In this document: in pieces, positions 1-9,151 of the stretch | Layout of the letters: every line of letters begins with the position of its first letter | Position numbering within the stretch: the first letter of the stretch is position 1 | Source: Flavobacterium sp. 9 | GTDB taxonomy: Bacteria; Bacteroidota; Bacteroidia; Flavobacteriales; Flavobacteriaceae | NCBI RefSeq assembly: GCF_002754195.1 | Contig: NZ_PEEU01000001.1 | Coordinates: forward strand, 1,736,001-1,800,000 | Direction: 5' to 3' | Length of the DNA stretch: 64,000 nucleotides | Translations under genes and position numbers: made by a program | The notes under the pieces: generated by a model | Databases searched by the model: none | The model's input: the letters and a program-made list of their open reading frames with translations, nothing else | What the model was told of the DNA's origin: nothing

Positions 1-1331
1 ATAGCGTTGAATGTACGCTGACGCCGTCAATCTGTAAACTAACCGGAGAAGTTAAACTTGAATTTGCTGCAGAAATTTTATCGACAAATACTTCTTTAAT
101 TCAATGCGACGATAATACGGACGGAATCAATGTTTTTGACTTAACAAAAGTTGATAATATTGTAAAAAATAATGTTGCTGATATTACAAATAATGGTTAC
201 TACGAAACATTACCAGATGCTCAGAACAAGACAAAACCTATAGCAACTCCTTCAAATTATACTAACAAAGCAAACAATCAGATTGTTTTTGCCAGAATCG
301 AAAATAAATATGGTTGTTATGAAACCGCTGAAGTAACATTACAAATTTCAAGCGCGACAATTCCAAATCAAAGTCCAATTGCAACTTGCGATGATGATGA
401 TAATAAACTAGATGGATTCTACCAATTTGACCTTGCCACTCAGGTCACTCCGCAAGTCCTTACAGGTTTACCAAGTGGTTTAGTTCCTTATTACTATTCA
501 TCTCAAAATGATGCTTTAGCTGATACCAATAGATTACCAAATATCTATAAGAACACAACTGCTTTTAATCAGACAATTTATGTTCGTATTGTCAACGGAC
601 CAGATTGTTACGGTATTACATCTGTCCCACTTGTTGTAAATACTTTCGATCCGCCTAACTTTGAGGATGAATCTGAAATTCTATGCAAAGGAGATGACAC
701 AACATTAGCTGTTGCAAATACTTTTAGCAGTTATTTATGGAGTACCGGCAGCATGGCAAATCAAATCGATGTTGATACCGCTGGAGATTATTCTGTAACT
801 GTACAAGATGCAAATGGTTGTAGCAAAACTAAAAAATTCAAAATAATTGCGTCTGAACCAGCAGCAATAACAGAAGTTGTTGTTAAAGATTTTTCAGGAA
901 CTGACAACTCGGTTTTAATTGAATTTACAGGAAACGGAAACTATGAATTCTCAATAGACAGAATATCTTATCAGGACAGTCCTTCGTTTTCAAACGTAAA
1001 TACAGGAATATATAATGCCGTTGCAAGAGATAAAAACGGATGTGGTCCCTCTAATACCTTTTTATTTTATGTTCTGGATTATCCTAGGTTTTTCACACCT
1101 AACGGAGATGGATTTAATGATTTATGGTTTGTAAAAGATTTCGATCAGCTTCCTGCTTATAAAATATCTATTTTTGATCGTTATGGAAAGTTTTTAAAAC
1201 AAATGGATCAAAACAGCGCAGGTTGGAATGGAACTTTTAACGGTCAACAACTCCCATCAGATGATTATTGGTTTACCTTGGTTCTTGTAAATGGGAAAAC
1301 TATTAAAGGTCATTTTAGTTTAAAAAGATAA
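1..1331 (+). CDS. T9SS type B surface protein, 3' part (gliding motility-associated C-terminal domain)
   Basis: The reading frame is open from the first bases of the window (codons in phase with position 3), so the start lies upstream and only about 443 residues are visible. These are Cys-containing beta-rich modules typical of large Bacteroidota adhesin-like surface proteins, followed by a final block starting near FFTPNGDGFNDLW and ending in YWFTLVLVNGKTIKGHFSLK-R. That block is the CHU_C / type B sorting domain that directs export through the type IX secretion system and leaves the protein on the surface or in the medium. An internal ATG at 753 is not the true start, because coding sequence continues in phase upstream of it. 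The specific role (adhesion, polymer binding) cannot be read from this fragment. The 3' end is followed by a strong hairpin shared with the convergent typA gene. Confidence 0.88.
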   Translation, partial: SVECTLTPSICKLTGEVKLEFAAEILSTNTSLIQCDDNTDGINVFDLTKVDNIVKNNVADITNNGYYETLPDAQNKTKPIATPSNYTNKANNQIVFARIENKYGCYETAEVTLQISSATIPNQSPIATCDDDDNKLDGFYQFDLATQVTPQVLTGLPSGLVPYYYSSQNDALADTNRLPNIYKNTTAFNQTIYVRIVNGPDCYGITSVPLVVNTFDPPNFEDESEILCKGDDTTLAVANTFSSYLWSTGSMANQIDVDTAGDYSVTVQDANGCSKTKKFKIIASEPAAITEVVVKDFSGTDNSVLIEFTGNGNYEFSIDRISYQDSPSFSNVNTGIYNAVARDKNGCGPSNTFLFYVLDYPRFFTPNGDGFNDLWFVKDFDQLPAYKISIFDRYGKFLKQMDQNSAGWNGTFNGQQLPSDDYWFTLVLVNGKTIKGHFSLKR

Positions 1332-1391
1332 TTACCCAACTTCAATTAAAGAAGAAATTCAGATAACAATTTTACAAACTAACATTGCATA

Positions 1392-1423
1392 AAAAAAGCC
1401 ATTCGATATCGAATGGCTTTTTT
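1392..1423. terminator. Bidirectional terminator between the T9SS gene and typA
   Basis: A perfect palindrome: AAAAAAGCCATTCGAT is followed immediately by its reverse complement. A-runs lie on one side and T-runs on the other, so it can act as an intrinsic terminator for transcription from both convergent genes. Confidence 0.85.
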
Positions 1424-1443
1424 ACTTTTATATAAAGATAAAA

Positions 1444-3240
1444 TTAGATTTTAAATCTTTTTCTATCAGTTTCTGTCAAATAGATTTTTCTCAAACGAAT
1501 AGATTTTGGTGTAACCTCTACATATTCATCTTTTTGAATGTACTCTAAAGCTTCCTCTAATGAGAAAATAATTGGAGGGATGATTCTTGCTTTTTCATCA
1601 TTTCCAGAAGAACGAACGTTAGATTGTTTTTTCTCTTTCGTTACGTTTACACACATATCATCAGCACGAGAGTTTTCTCCAATTACCTGACCTTCGTAAA
1701 TTTCAGTATTTGGTTCAACAAAAAACTTACCACGATCTTGCAATTTATCGATAGAATAAGGAATAGCTTTTCCTTTTTCCATAGAAATCAATGAACCTTT
1801 GTTACGTCCGGCGATTTCACCTTTGTAAGGCTCATATCCAATGAAACGGTGTGCCATAATAGCCTCACCAGCTGTTGCAGTAAGCAATTGGTTACGTAAT
1901 CCAATAATTCCACGTGATGGAATATTAAATTTCACAATCATACGCTCCCCTTTAGTTTCCATACTCAACATTTCACCTTTACGTAAAGTAACAAACTCTA
2001 CTGCTCTACCTGAAAGTGATTCTGGTAAATCGATTGTCAATTCCTCAATTGGCTCACATTTTTTACCATCAACTTCTTTGATGATAACTTGTGGCTGACC
2101 GATTTGTAACTCATAACCTTCTCTTCTCATTGTTTCAATAAGAACAGATAAGTGAAGTACTCCACGACCAAAAACCATGAATTTATCAGCAGAATCAGTT
2201 TCACCTAACTTCATCGCTAAGTTTTTCTCTAATTCTTTTGTCAATCTTTCTCTAATATGACGAGAAGTTACAAATTTACCCTCTTTACCAAAAAAAGGAG
2301 AGTCATTAATTGTAAACAACATACTCATTGTAGGCTCATCGATATCAATCGTTTTTAAACCTTCAGGATTTTCATGATCGGCAATAGTATCACCAATTTC
2401 AAAACCTTCAACTCCAATGATTGCACAAATATCTCCAGCAATAACTTCTTGTACTTTTTTACGACCAAGTCCTTCAAATGTATGAAGTTCTTTGATACGA
2501 GATTTAGATATACTACCATCTCTTTTTACTAATGAGATTGGCATACCTTCTTTAAGAACTCCTCTTTCAAGACGACCAATAGCGATACGACCTGTAAAAG
2601 CTGAGAAATCTAAAGAAGTAATTAACATTTGTGGTGTTCCTTCAGAAACTTTAGGAGCCGGTACATTTTCAACAACCATATCCAATAATGCTTCAACATT
2701 ATCAGTTACGTTTTCCCAATGATCAGACATCCAGTTATTTTTAGCAGAACCATAAACTGTTGGGAAATCCAACTGCCATTCTTCAGCACCTAATTCAAAC
2801 ATTAAGTCAAAAACTTTTTCGTGAACTTCTTCAGGAGTACAGTTTTCTTTATCAACTTTATTGATAACTACACATGGCTTAAGACCTAAGTCAATAGCTT
2901 TTTGTAATACAAAACGAGTTTGTGGCATTGGACCCTCAAAAGCATCCACTAGCAAACATACACCATCGGCCATGTTCAAAACACGTTCTACTTCACCTCC
3001 AAAATCCGCGTGGCCAGGAGTATCGATAATGTTGATTTTTGTTCCTTTATATTGAACAGAAACGTTTTTAGAAGTAATAGTAATACCTCTCTCACGCTCT
3101 AAATCGTTATTATCAAGAATTAAATCACCTGTGTTTTCGTTGTCACGAAATAATTGACAGTGATACATAATTTTATCAACCAAAGTGGTTTTACCGTGAT
3201 CGACGTGGGCAATAATTGCAATGTTTCTAATAGATTCCAT
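1444..3240 (-). CDS. typA: Translational GTPase TypA/BipA
   Basis: A 598-residue translation-factor GTPase, full length for the family. The P-loop AHVDHGKT is at residues 11-18, DTPGH at 73-77 and NKVD at 127-130, followed by EF-G-like domains and the TypA-specific C-terminal domain. TypA binds the ribosome at the EF-G site and is known to matter for ribosome assembly and growth under cold or other stress. The ATG at 3240 lies about 14 nt below the likely transcription start given by a TACCTTTG box at 3260-3267, which supports this start. It is monocistronic: a terminator follows and a divergent histidine kinase gene lies upstream. Confidence 0.97.
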   Translation of the reverse strand: MESIRNIAIIAHVDHGKTTLVDKIMYHCQLFRDNENTGDLILDNNDLERERGITITSKNVSVQYKGTKINIIDTPGHADFGGEVERVLNMADGVCLLVDAFEGPMPQTRFVLQKAIDLGLKPCVVINKVDKENCTPEEVHEKVFDLMFELGAEEWQLDFPTVYGSAKNNWMSDHWENVTDNVEALLDMVVENVPAPKVSEGTPQMLITSLDFSAFTGRIAIGRLERGVLKEGMPISLVKRDGSISKSRIKELHTFEGLGRKKVQEVIAGDICAIIGVEGFEIGDTIADHENPEGLKTIDIDEPTMSMLFTINDSPFFGKEGKFVTSRHIRERLTKELEKNLAMKLGETDSADKFMVFGRGVLHLSVLIETMRREGYELQIGQPQVIIKEVDGKKCEPIEELTIDLPESLSGRAVEFVTLRKGEMLSMETKGERMIVKFNIPSRGIIGLRNQLLTATAGEAIMAHRFIGYEPYKGEIAGRNKGSLISMEKGKAIPYSIDKLQDRGKFFVEPNTEIYEGQVIGENSRADDMCVNVTKEKKQSNVRSSGNDEKARIIPPIIFSLEEALEYIQKDEYVEVTPKSIRLRKIYLTETDRKRFKI

Positions 3241-3259
3241 CTGTGATTTTTAATGGGTG

Positions 3260-3267
3260 CAAAGGTA
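3260..3267 (-). promoter_or_regulatory. -7 box of the typA promoter (TACCTTTG)
   Basis: Matches the Bacteroidota TAnnTTTG -7 consensus on the minus strand, 20 nt upstream of the typA ATG. No clear TTG -33 box is seen at the usual distance. Confidence 0.6.
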
Positions 3268-3372
3268 CACTTTATTTTGATATAAAAAACGTTTCGACGA
3301 TAGTTTGCGTATAGACAAGTAATTAGTTCATCAAAAACAGCATTAATTTAAGTGTAATTTGAACTTTTGTTA

Positions 3373-3404
3373 TTGTTTAATTATACTTAATTTAACTATA
3401 TTTG
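3373..3404 (+). promoter_or_regulatory. Promoter of the PAS histidine kinase gene
   Basis: A TTG at 3373-3375 and TATATTTG at 3397-3404 are 21 nt apart, inside the range reported for Flavobacterium promoters. The -7 box ends only 4 nt before the ATG, so the predicted transcription start falls on or next to the start codon, suggesting a leaderless or nearly leaderless mRNA. Confidence 0.55.
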
Positions 3405-3408
3405 AGTA

Positions 3409-5118
3409 ATGAAAAGTAAAACTATCCAAATTACTCTAGTCTATATTATCATATCGTTATTTATGGCGATTGTCTGTCATAAAATACTTACTACTTACTT
3501 TTCTAAGACCGAATATTATTTAGTTTTTTTCTTTAAAGATATTTTTTTCATAATCAGTACCGCACTATTCTTCAATTACATACTATCCAAAAACGAGAAA
3601 AAAAATATTGCAGTTTTCAAGAAATTAAAAGAAACAAACGAAGAAATTAAAGAATCAAATGAAAAATATGACATTGTAGCAAAAGCAACAAGTGATACAA
3701 TTTGGGACTGGAAAATTCAGGAAGACAGCATAAATTGGAATAAAGGAATAGAAGGAATTTTTGGTTATAATCCAGCCGAAGTCGGAAAAACATCTAAATG
3801 GTGGTTTGACAAAATTCACCCTGAAGACAGCATTAGAATGTCGATCAAATTATACTCTTTTATTGAGCAAAAGACGGAGAAATGGCAAGATCAATATCGT
3901 TTCAGATGTGCGGATGGAACTTATAAATATGTTTTGGACAGAGGTTTTCTATTAAAAGATGAAAACGGAAGAGCCATCAGAATGATTGGAGCCATTCAGG
4001 ATATTACAAAACAAAAAGAGGAAGAACAGCGATTAAAACTTTTAGAAACCGTAATTACACAATCCAGAGATTCAATTTTAATCACAGAAGCAAATTCAGC
4101 AGATCGTAAAATACCACGAATCGTATATGTAAACCCGGCATTTTCGCAAATGTCAGGATATCAATCCAATGAGATTATCGGAAAATCTCCAAATATCTTT
4201 AAAGGGCCAAAATCTGATTCTGAGGAATTAAAGAAACTATTAAAAGCTATAAAAAATGAAGAAGAGTGTTTAATAGAAACCATTACCTACACTAAGAAAA
4301 AGGAAGAATATTGGGTGAGATTCTCCATGATTCCAATTTTCAACAATGAGAGTGTTATTACACACTGGATTTCGATACAAAGAGATATCACAGACGAAAA
4401 GAAACTAGAAACAGAAAAAGAACATTTAATTAGAGAATTAACTCAAAACAATAAAGATTTAAAACAGTTTTCCTATATCACATCTCACAACTTAAGAGCT
4501 CCATTATCTAACTTGATTGGACTTTTAAATCTAATTGAGGATATTCCGATCGAAAACGAAGAACTTGAAGAAATTCTGGGAGGCTTTACCAAATCAACAC
4601 ATTTATTAAACGAAACTATAAATGATCTGGTAAAAGTAATCATCATCAAAGACAATCCTTCGATGCAGAAAGAGGAAGTTTCTCTAAAAGAGGTTTTCGA
4701 AAATGTATTTAGTCAATTGTCATTTCAAATTGAATTGCACAAACCAATTATCAAACTAAAATTTGATCGGGTTCCATTACTAAACACCAACAAAGCTTAC
4801 ATTGAAAGCATTTTACTTAATCTACTCACGAATTCAATAAAATACAAGTCAGAAAATAGAAAATTAAAAATCTCTATTACTGCAGAACAAATAGATCACA
4901 AAGCAATATTAACTTTTAAGGACAACGGAATTGGAATTGATTTAGAAAGAAACCGAGATAAAGTTTTTGGACTATATCAAAGATTTCATAATTACCCAGA
5001 CAGTAAAGGACTCGGCTTGTATCTTGTAAAGTCACAGGTTGAAACCATGGGAGGAACAATCAGCATCGACAGCGAGGTGAATAAAGGCACCACGTTTACA
5101 ATAACATTTAAAAATTAA
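3409..5118 (+). CDS. PAS-domain sensor histidine kinase
   Basis: A 569-residue inner-membrane sensor kinase. Two hydrophobic segments (about 7-27 and 37-58) are followed by a short coiled segment, a PAS/PAC domain (about 85-205), a second PAS/PAC domain (about 210-330), and a histidine kinase core with the H-box SHNLRAPLSN (His360) and ATPase motifs NLLTNSIKY, DNGIGID and SKGLGLYLV. The second PAS has NIFKGP where LOV domains carry a flavin-binding Cys, so it is not a blue-light LOV domain. The kinase most likely phosphorylates the response regulator starting 4 nt after its stop codon. The signal is not evident from sequence. Confidence 0.93.
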   Translation: MKSKTIQITLVYIIISLFMAIVCHKILTTYFSKTEYYLVFFFKDIFFIISTALFFNYILSKNEKKNIAVFKKLKETNEEIKESNEKYDIVAKATSDTIWDWKIQEDSINWNKGIEGIFGYNPAEVGKTSKWWFDKIHPEDSIRMSIKLYSFIEQKTEKWQDQYRFRCADGTYKYVLDRGFLLKDENGRAIRMIGAIQDITKQKEEEQRLKLLETVITQSRDSILITEANSADRKIPRIVYVNPAFSQMSGYQSNEIIGKSPNIFKGPKSDSEELKKLLKAIKNEEECLIETITYTKKKEEYWVRFSMIPIFNNESVITHWISIQRDITDEKKLETEKEHLIRELTQNNKDLKQFSYITSHNLRAPLSNLIGLLNLIEDIPIENEELEEILGGFTKSTHLLNETINDLVKVIIIKDNPSMQKEEVSLKEVFENVFSQLSFQIELHKPIIKLKFDRVPLLNTNKAYIESILLNLLTNSIKYKSENRKLKISITAEQIDHKAILTFKDNGIGIDLERNRDKVFGLYQRFHNYPDSKGLGLYLVKSQVETMGGTISIDSEVNKGTTFTITFKN

Positions 5119-5122
5119 AATC

Positions 5123-5539
5123 ATGCTCGAGCAGATTCTGTGCATTGACGATGACCCTATCACGTTGATGTTATGCAAAAAAGTAATTGCAAAATCCGAG
5201 TTTTCGAATGAAATTATTACGGCTCAAAATGGAGAAGAAGCACTTCATCATTTCAATACCTTAAAATATACCAATAACAAAAACAAGGTAAACAAAAAAC
5301 CTGAGTTGATTTTCTTAGACCTAAACATGCCGGTCATGGGCGGATGGGAATTTTTAGATCATTTTACATCTCAAGATTACGCCGAATTTAATAAGACCGC
5401 CAATGTTATTGTTTTATCTTCTACAATAGATCCTGACGATTTAGCCAAAGCAAAAAAATACCCTATTATAATTGATTTCCTTTCAAAACCTATTACACAG
5501 CCAATGCTGGAATATCTAAAAAAGAAAATTGATCTTTAA
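5123..5539 (+). CDS. Single-domain response regulator (CheY/Rcp1-like)
   Basis: 138 residues made of one receiver domain without an output domain. The acidic pair is DD at residues 10-11, the phosphoacceptor is Asp66 in LIFLDLNMP, and the conserved Lys is in DFLSKPI near residue 122. It sits 4 nt downstream of the PAS histidine kinase, so the two are probably cotranscribed as a sensor/receiver pair. Single-domain receivers of this type usually act by protein-protein contact or as phosphorelay intermediates, so downstream targets cannot be named. Confidence 0.93.
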   Translation: MLEQILCIDDDPITLMLCKKVIAKSEFSNEIITAQNGEEALHHFNTLKYTNNKNKVNKKPELIFLDLNMPVMGGWEFLDHFTSQDYAEFNKTANVIVLSSTIDPDDLAKAKKYPIIIDFLSKPITQPMLEYLKKKIDL

Positions 5540-5561
5540 TAAAAGCAGTAAGACTTAAATA

Positions 5562-5630
5562 AAAAATCCCAAATTCCGATACTGATCGCTTAAGTTTATC
5601 AAGCATTAAATATTGGGATTTGGGATTTTT
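5562..5630. terminator. Long hairpin after the response regulator gene
   Basis: The arm near AAAAATCCCAAATTCC (5562 on) pairs with GGGATTTGGGATTTTT (5615-5630) with a few mismatches, and a T-run follows on the plus strand. It likely ends the kinase/regulator transcript. Confidence 0.6.
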
Positions 5631-5671
5631 CTTTGGAAATTCATTTAATTTCCATTTAGGATAAAAACAAG

Positions 5672-5697
5672 AAAAGTCCTCTAAAAGAGGACTTTTT
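5672..5697 (-). terminator. Terminator of rpsT
   Basis: AAAAGTCCTCT (5672-5682) pairs perfectly with AGAGGACTTTT (5686-5696) around a 3-nt loop. On the minus strand it lies directly after rpsT and ends in a U-run. Confidence 0.75.
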
Positions 5698-5721
5698 ATA
5701 TCTTTAGGAAATTGTAATTAA

Positions 5722-5973
5722 TTACAATTTAGCAACATGTTTAGTTAATTTAGACTTCAAGTTAGAAGCTTTATTATCATGAATGATGTTCTTTTTAGCT
5801 AATTTATCAATCATAGAGATTACAGTTGATAATTTAGAAGATGCATCAGCTTTATCAGTAGCTAATCTTAACGCTTTAATAGCATTACGAGTAGTTTTAT
5901 GCTGGTATCTGTTAAGAACTCTTCTTTTTTCGTTACTTCTGATTCTTTTTAATGCTGACTTATGATTTGCCAT
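5722..5973 (-). CDS. rpsT: 30S ribosomal protein S20
   Basis: 83 residues, rich in Lys/Arg and starting MANHKSALKRIRSNEKRR, the characteristic S20 N-terminus that binds 16S rRNA in the body of the small subunit. Length is normal for Bacteroidota S20. It is downstream of three tRNA-Glu genes on the same strand with about 150 nt between, so readthrough from the tRNA promoter is possible, but no separate promoter with a good TAnnTTTG box was found immediately upstream. Confidence 0.97.
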   Translation of the reverse strand: MANHKSALKRIRSNEKRRVLNRYQHKTTRNAIKALRLATDKADASSKLSTVISMIDKLAKKNIIHDNKASNLKSKLTKHVAKL

Positions 5974-6127
5974 TTTGTTTTAATTTTAGATGTAATAATT
6001 ATTATAGATACTAGTTAAAAAAGAAAAACCTCCCACAATTATAAAATAATCACTTTGGTTTTAACTAATAAAATAAAAATCGAGACACCAACCTTTATTT
6101 TACAAAACTTATTCACAACTAATTTTG

Positions 6128-6199
6128 TAGTCTGTAAGGGAATCGAACCCCTGTTACCAGGACGAAAGCCTGGAGTCCTAACCCCTAGACGAACAGACC
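6128..6199 (-). tRNA. tRNA-Glu (anticodon UUC), copy 3 of the array
   Basis: The minus strand folds into a 72-nt cloverleaf: acceptor GGTCTGT/ACAGACT, anticodon stem CCAGG/CCTGG with loop CTTTCGT (anticodon TTC), and T-loop TTCGATT. CCA is not encoded. Its acceptor stem and D-arm differ from the other two copies, and it has G rather than A at position 37. Confidence 0.93.
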
Positions 6200-6244
6200 A
6201 GATTCATTCTAAGTTTTCTTCAATTTATATAAAATTGAAATTTG

Positions 6245-6316
6245 TAGTCCGTGGGGGAATCGAACCCCCCTTACCAGGATGAAAACCTGGCGTCCTAACC
6301 GATAGACGAACGGACC
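6245..6316 (-). tRNA. tRNA-Glu (anticodon UUC), copy 2 of the array
   Basis: A 72-nt cloverleaf on the minus strand: acceptor GGTCCGT/ACGGACT, anticodon stem CCAGG/CCTGG, loop TTTTCAT with anticodon TTC, and a strong GGGGG/CCCCC T-stem. CCA is not encoded. Confidence 0.95.
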
Positions 6317-6361
6317 ATTTTAATTCTCAGTATTTCAAGAACATTCTCGCAGTAAAAATAG

Positions 6362-6433
6362 TAGCCCGTAGCGGAATCGAACCGCTCTTACATGGATGAA
6401 AACCATGCGTCCTAACCGATAGACGAACGGGCC
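6362..6433 (-). tRNA. tRNA-Glu (anticodon UUC), copy 1 of the array
   Basis: A 72-nt cloverleaf on the minus strand: acceptor GGCCCGT/ACGGGCT, anticodon stem CATGG/CCATG, loop TTTTCAT with anticodon TTC, and T-stem AGCGG/CCGCT. It is the promoter-proximal member of the array. CCA is not encoded. Confidence 0.95.
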
Positions 6434-6452
6434 TGCTTCTCTAATGCGGATG

Positions 6453-6482
6453 CAAAAATACAACTATTTTTAAGATGTACAA
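6453..6482 (-). promoter_or_regulatory. Promoter of the tRNA-Glu array
   Basis: On the minus strand a TTG (6480-6482) is followed after exactly 19 nt by TATTTTTG (6453-6460), close to the ideal Flavobacterium -33/-7 arrangement. It lies 20 nt upstream of the first tRNA. Confidence 0.75.
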
Positions 6483-6510
6483 TACCTGATGCAAAAAAAA
6501 TTAAAAAAAA

Positions 6511-7989
6511 TTAATAAGCCTTCGCAAACAACACTCTTTTTGAAGACGGATTACCAGTAAACACACAGGTTCCAGCCTCTTCAACAGCGTCCAAAGGAAT
6601 GCAACGAATCGTAGCTTTTGTCAAATCTTTTATCTTTTCTTCGGTAGCAGCAGTTCCATCCCAATGTGCAGATACAAACCCTCCTTTACCGTCTAAAACT
6701 TCTTTAAATTCCTCAAAACTATTTACTTCTGTAATATGCGTATTACGATAGTCTAATGCTTTGTTAAATAAATCAGCTTGAATCTGCTCTAACAAGTCAT
6801 TTATATAAGTAACAATTCCTTCACCAGAAACAGTCTCTTTTGTCAATGTATCACGTCTTGCAACCTCAAAAGTTCCGTTTTCTAAATCTTTTGGTCCAAC
6901 AGCAATTCTAACAGGAACTCCTTTTAATTCCCATTCAGCAAATTTGAATCCTGGTTTTTGAGTTGTTCTATCGTCATATTTAACAGATATTCTTAATTTC
7001 TTAAGTTTAGCCGTTAAATCATTTACTGCAGTTGTAATTTCTGCCAATTGCTCATCTGTTTTATAAATAGGAACAATCACAACTTGTATTGGAGCCAAAT
7101 TAGGAGGCAATACTAATCCCTGATCATCTGAGTGCGTCATAACCAACGCTCCCATCAAACGGGTAGAAACTCCCCAAGAAGTCCCCCAAACGTGCTCTTG
7201 TTTTCCTTCAGCATTTGCAAACTTCACATCAAAAGCTTTTGCAAAGTTTTGACCTAAAAAGTGAGATGTACCCGCTTGCAATGCTTTTCCGTCTTGCATT
7301 AAAGCTTCAATACAATATGTTTCATCAGCTCCGGCAAAACGTTCTGTTTCCGTCTTAATACCTTTTACAACCGGAATTGCCATAAAGCCTTCAGCAAAAT
7401 CAGCATAAACATTCATCATTTTCACAGACTCTTCAAGCGCTTCGGCTTTTGTAGCGTGAGCTGTATGTCCTTCTTGCCATAAAAACTCAGCAGTTCTCAA
7501 GAACAAACGCGTACGCATTTCCCAACGAACAACATTTGCCCATTGATTAATCAATAAAGGTAAATCTCTATAAGATTGAACCCATCCTTTATAAGTAGAC
7601 CAGATAATTGCCTCACTAGTAGGACGAACAATAAGTTCTTCTTCTAACTTAGCGTTTGGATCAACCATAAGTTTTCCAGGTTTATCCGGATCATTTTTTA
7701 ATCTATAATGCGTTACAATAGCACATTCTTTTGCAAATCCCTCTGCATTTTTCTCTTCCGCCTCAAACATGCTTTTAGGCACGAATAGTGGAAAGTATGC
7801 ATTTTGATGTCCTGTTTCTTTAAACATTCTATCTAACTCCGCCTGCATTTTTTCCCAAATAGCATATCCGTAAGGTTTAATAACCATACATCCTCTAACT
7901 CCTGAGTTTTCAGCTAGATCTGCTTTTACAACCAGTTCATTATACCACTTTGAATAATCTTCTGATCTTGTTGTGAGGTTCTTGCTCAT
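6511..7989 (-). CDS. proS: Prolyl-tRNA synthetase (archaeal/eukaryotic-type)
   Basis: 492 residues of a class II aminoacyl-tRNA synthetase that charges tRNA-Pro. The short form without the large editing insertion, the motif-2 region [12 protein letters not shown] and the segment [10 protein letters not shown] identify the archaeal-type ProS that Bacteroidota use, followed by the anticodon-binding domain and a C-terminal extension ending in FAKAY. The ATG at 7989 gives the expected N-terminus [21 protein letters not shown] good promoter sits about 50 nt upstream, overlapping that of the divergent lipoprotein gene. Confidence 0.97.
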   Translation of the reverse strand: MSKNLTTRSEDYSKWYNELVVKADLAENSGVRGCMVIKPYGYAIWEKMQAELDRMFKETGHQNAYFPLFVPKSMFEAEEKNAEGFAKECAIVTHYRLKNDPDKPGKLMVDPNAKLEEELIVRPTSEAIIWSTYKGWVQSYRDLPLLINQWANVVRWEMRTRLFLRTAEFLWQEGHTAHATKAEALEESVKMMNVYADFAEGFMAIPVVKGIKTETERFAGADETYCIEALMQDGKALQAGTSHFLGQNFAKAFDVKFANAEGKQEHVWGTSWGVSTRLMGALVMTHSDDQGLVLPPNLAPIQVVIVPIYKTDEQLAEITTAVNDLTAKLKKLRISVKYDDRTTQKPGFKFAEWELKGVPVRIAVGPKDLENGTFEVARRDTLTKETVSGEGIVTYINDLLEQIQADLFNKALDYRNTHITEVNSFEEFKEVLDGKGGFVSAHWDGTAATEEKIKDLTKATIRCIPLDAVEEAGTCVFTGNPSSKRVLFAKAY

Positions 7990-8042
7990 ATTGAATAGTT
8001 TGGCACAAATTTTGTTTTAATAATTTTAACTAAATAGTTTGA

Positions 8043-8070
8043 CAAAACTAACTATTTTTGTAATGTGCAA
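8043..8070 (-). promoter_or_regulatory. Promoter of proS
   Basis: Minus-strand TTG (8068-8070) and TAGTTTTG (8043-8050) are 17 nt apart, matching Flavobacterium promoters. Its -7 box lies only 2 nt from the opposite-facing -7 box of the divergent gene. Confidence 0.65.
8053..8060 (+). promoter_or_regulatory. -7 box for the Tyr/Gly-rich lipoprotein gene (TATTTTTG)
   Basis: TAnnTTTG match 30 nt upstream of the ATG at 8091. No TTG box is seen at the normal distance. The box lies inside the proS promoter on the other strand. Confidence 0.5.
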
Positions 8071-8090
8071 CAATAAAAAACACGACAGAT

Positions 8091-9098
8091 ATGAAAACTT
8101 CTATTACTCTCCGCCAAAACTCAAGTCATTTTTACTTAATTGGATTATTGAGTTTTCTGCTAGCATCGTGTGGTTCTTACCAAAATACATCTTACCAAGA
8201 TAATGACGGTGTATATGGTGGTTCCCAAAGAACGTATGCTCAAAATACTAGTAATGGTACAAACAACCAATATAAAGATTACTTCAGATCACTTCAAGAC
8301 GATAATCAGCCAACTGAAATTTTTACAGATGTTGACAGTTATGGCAATTATGCCGATAGTGACAGCACTCAAACTACAACTACAGCTTATCCTGCATGGG
8401 GAAGCAGTAATTCTGAAGTTTCTGTTAATGTTTATTCTGATCCAACCTGGTCATTAGGATTTGGTTTTGGATTTGGATACCCATATTATGGATGGGGTTA
8501 CGGAGGATACTGGGGATACCCAGGATATGCTTGGGGATACCCAGGATATTGGGGAGGCGGATGGGGCTACCCTGGTTATTACAGACCTTATTACGGATAC
8601 AATAACTACTCGTACAACTACGGAAGAAGAGGATCTGCTGCTTATTATGGCGGAAGAAACTATGGTTATGACAGAAACTACACCGGTAGAGGAAACTATA
8701 ACAGAAACTACACAACAAATAGAAACTATACCACAAATAGAAGTTATAACACAAACAGAAGAGACTATACAACGAACAGATCAAACGGTTATACTGATTT
8801 TAGAAGAAGTTCTTCTGTAAACGGAAGATCATACAACTCTTCAAATTCAAATTACACAGACAGAAGAGGCTCAACTACTCAATACAATGGTGGTGATTAC
8901 AGCAACAGAAGATCTAGTAGCACTACTAACTCAAACAGAAGCTACAACTACAATAACGGTAACAGCAGCCCAACCAGAAGCTACTCTCCTAGCCCATCAC
9001 GTTCTATGAATAGCGGCGGCGGTGGAAGCATGCGATCATCTGGCGGCGGTGGCGGTGGCGGAAGATCTTACGGTGGAGGCGGCGGAGGAAGAAGATAA
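8091..9098 (+). CDS. Tyr/Gly/Asn/Ser-rich low-complexity lipoprotein
   Basis: 335 residues, not assigned to a known functional family. The N-terminus has a signal sequence and lipobox LLASC (Cys27), so it should be lipid-anchored. The rest is strongly biased: a Gly/Tyr/Trp/Pro block (about residues 120-180, repeated GYPGY/WGYPGY units), an Asn/Tyr/Arg block with repeated RNYTTN-like units (about 190-230), a Ser/Asn-rich stretch, and a Gly-rich tail ending GGGGGRR. This composition suggests a disordered or self-associating envelope protein. It sits between divergent proS and a FadL-like gene 53 nt downstream on the same strand, which may be cotranscribed. Confidence 0.8.
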   Translation: MKTSITLRQNSSHFYLIGLLSFLLASCGSYQNTSYQDNDGVYGGSQRTYAQNTSNGTNNQYKDYFRSLQDDNQPTEIFTDVDSYGNYADSDSTQTTTTAYPAWGSSNSEVSVNVYSDPTWSLGFGFGFGYPYYGWGYGGYWGYPGYAWGYPGYWGGGWGYPGYYRPYYGYNNYSYNYGRRGSAAYYGGRNYGYDRNYTGRGNYNRNYTTNRNYTTNRSYNTNRRDYTTNRSNGYTDFRRSSSVNGRSYNSSNSNYTDRRGSTTQYNGGDYSNRRSSSTTNSNRSYNYNNGNSSPTRSYSPSPSRSMNSGGGGSMRSSGGGGGGGRSYGGGGGGRR

Positions 9099-9151
9099 TC
9101 TCTTCTTCTCCCGTTTCAGAAATCGAAAAATCAAACTAAATCTTACCCAAA

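Noticed and set aside
4100..4420. LOV (blue-light) domain in the PAS histidine kinase
   Set aside because: The second PAS resembles LOV in layout, but the photoactive Cys motif is missing; the corresponding site reads SPNIFKGP.
6055..6282. Short open frame over the tRNA region
   Set aside because: It overlaps two tRNA-Glu genes on the other strand; its repeated IEPxLPG peptide is only the tRNA T-arm read backwards.
8425..8820. Long antisense and +1 frames over the Tyr/Gly-rich lipoprotein
   Set aside because: Low-complexity repeats in one frame create open shadow frames in others; only the 8091 frame has a signal peptide and lipobox.
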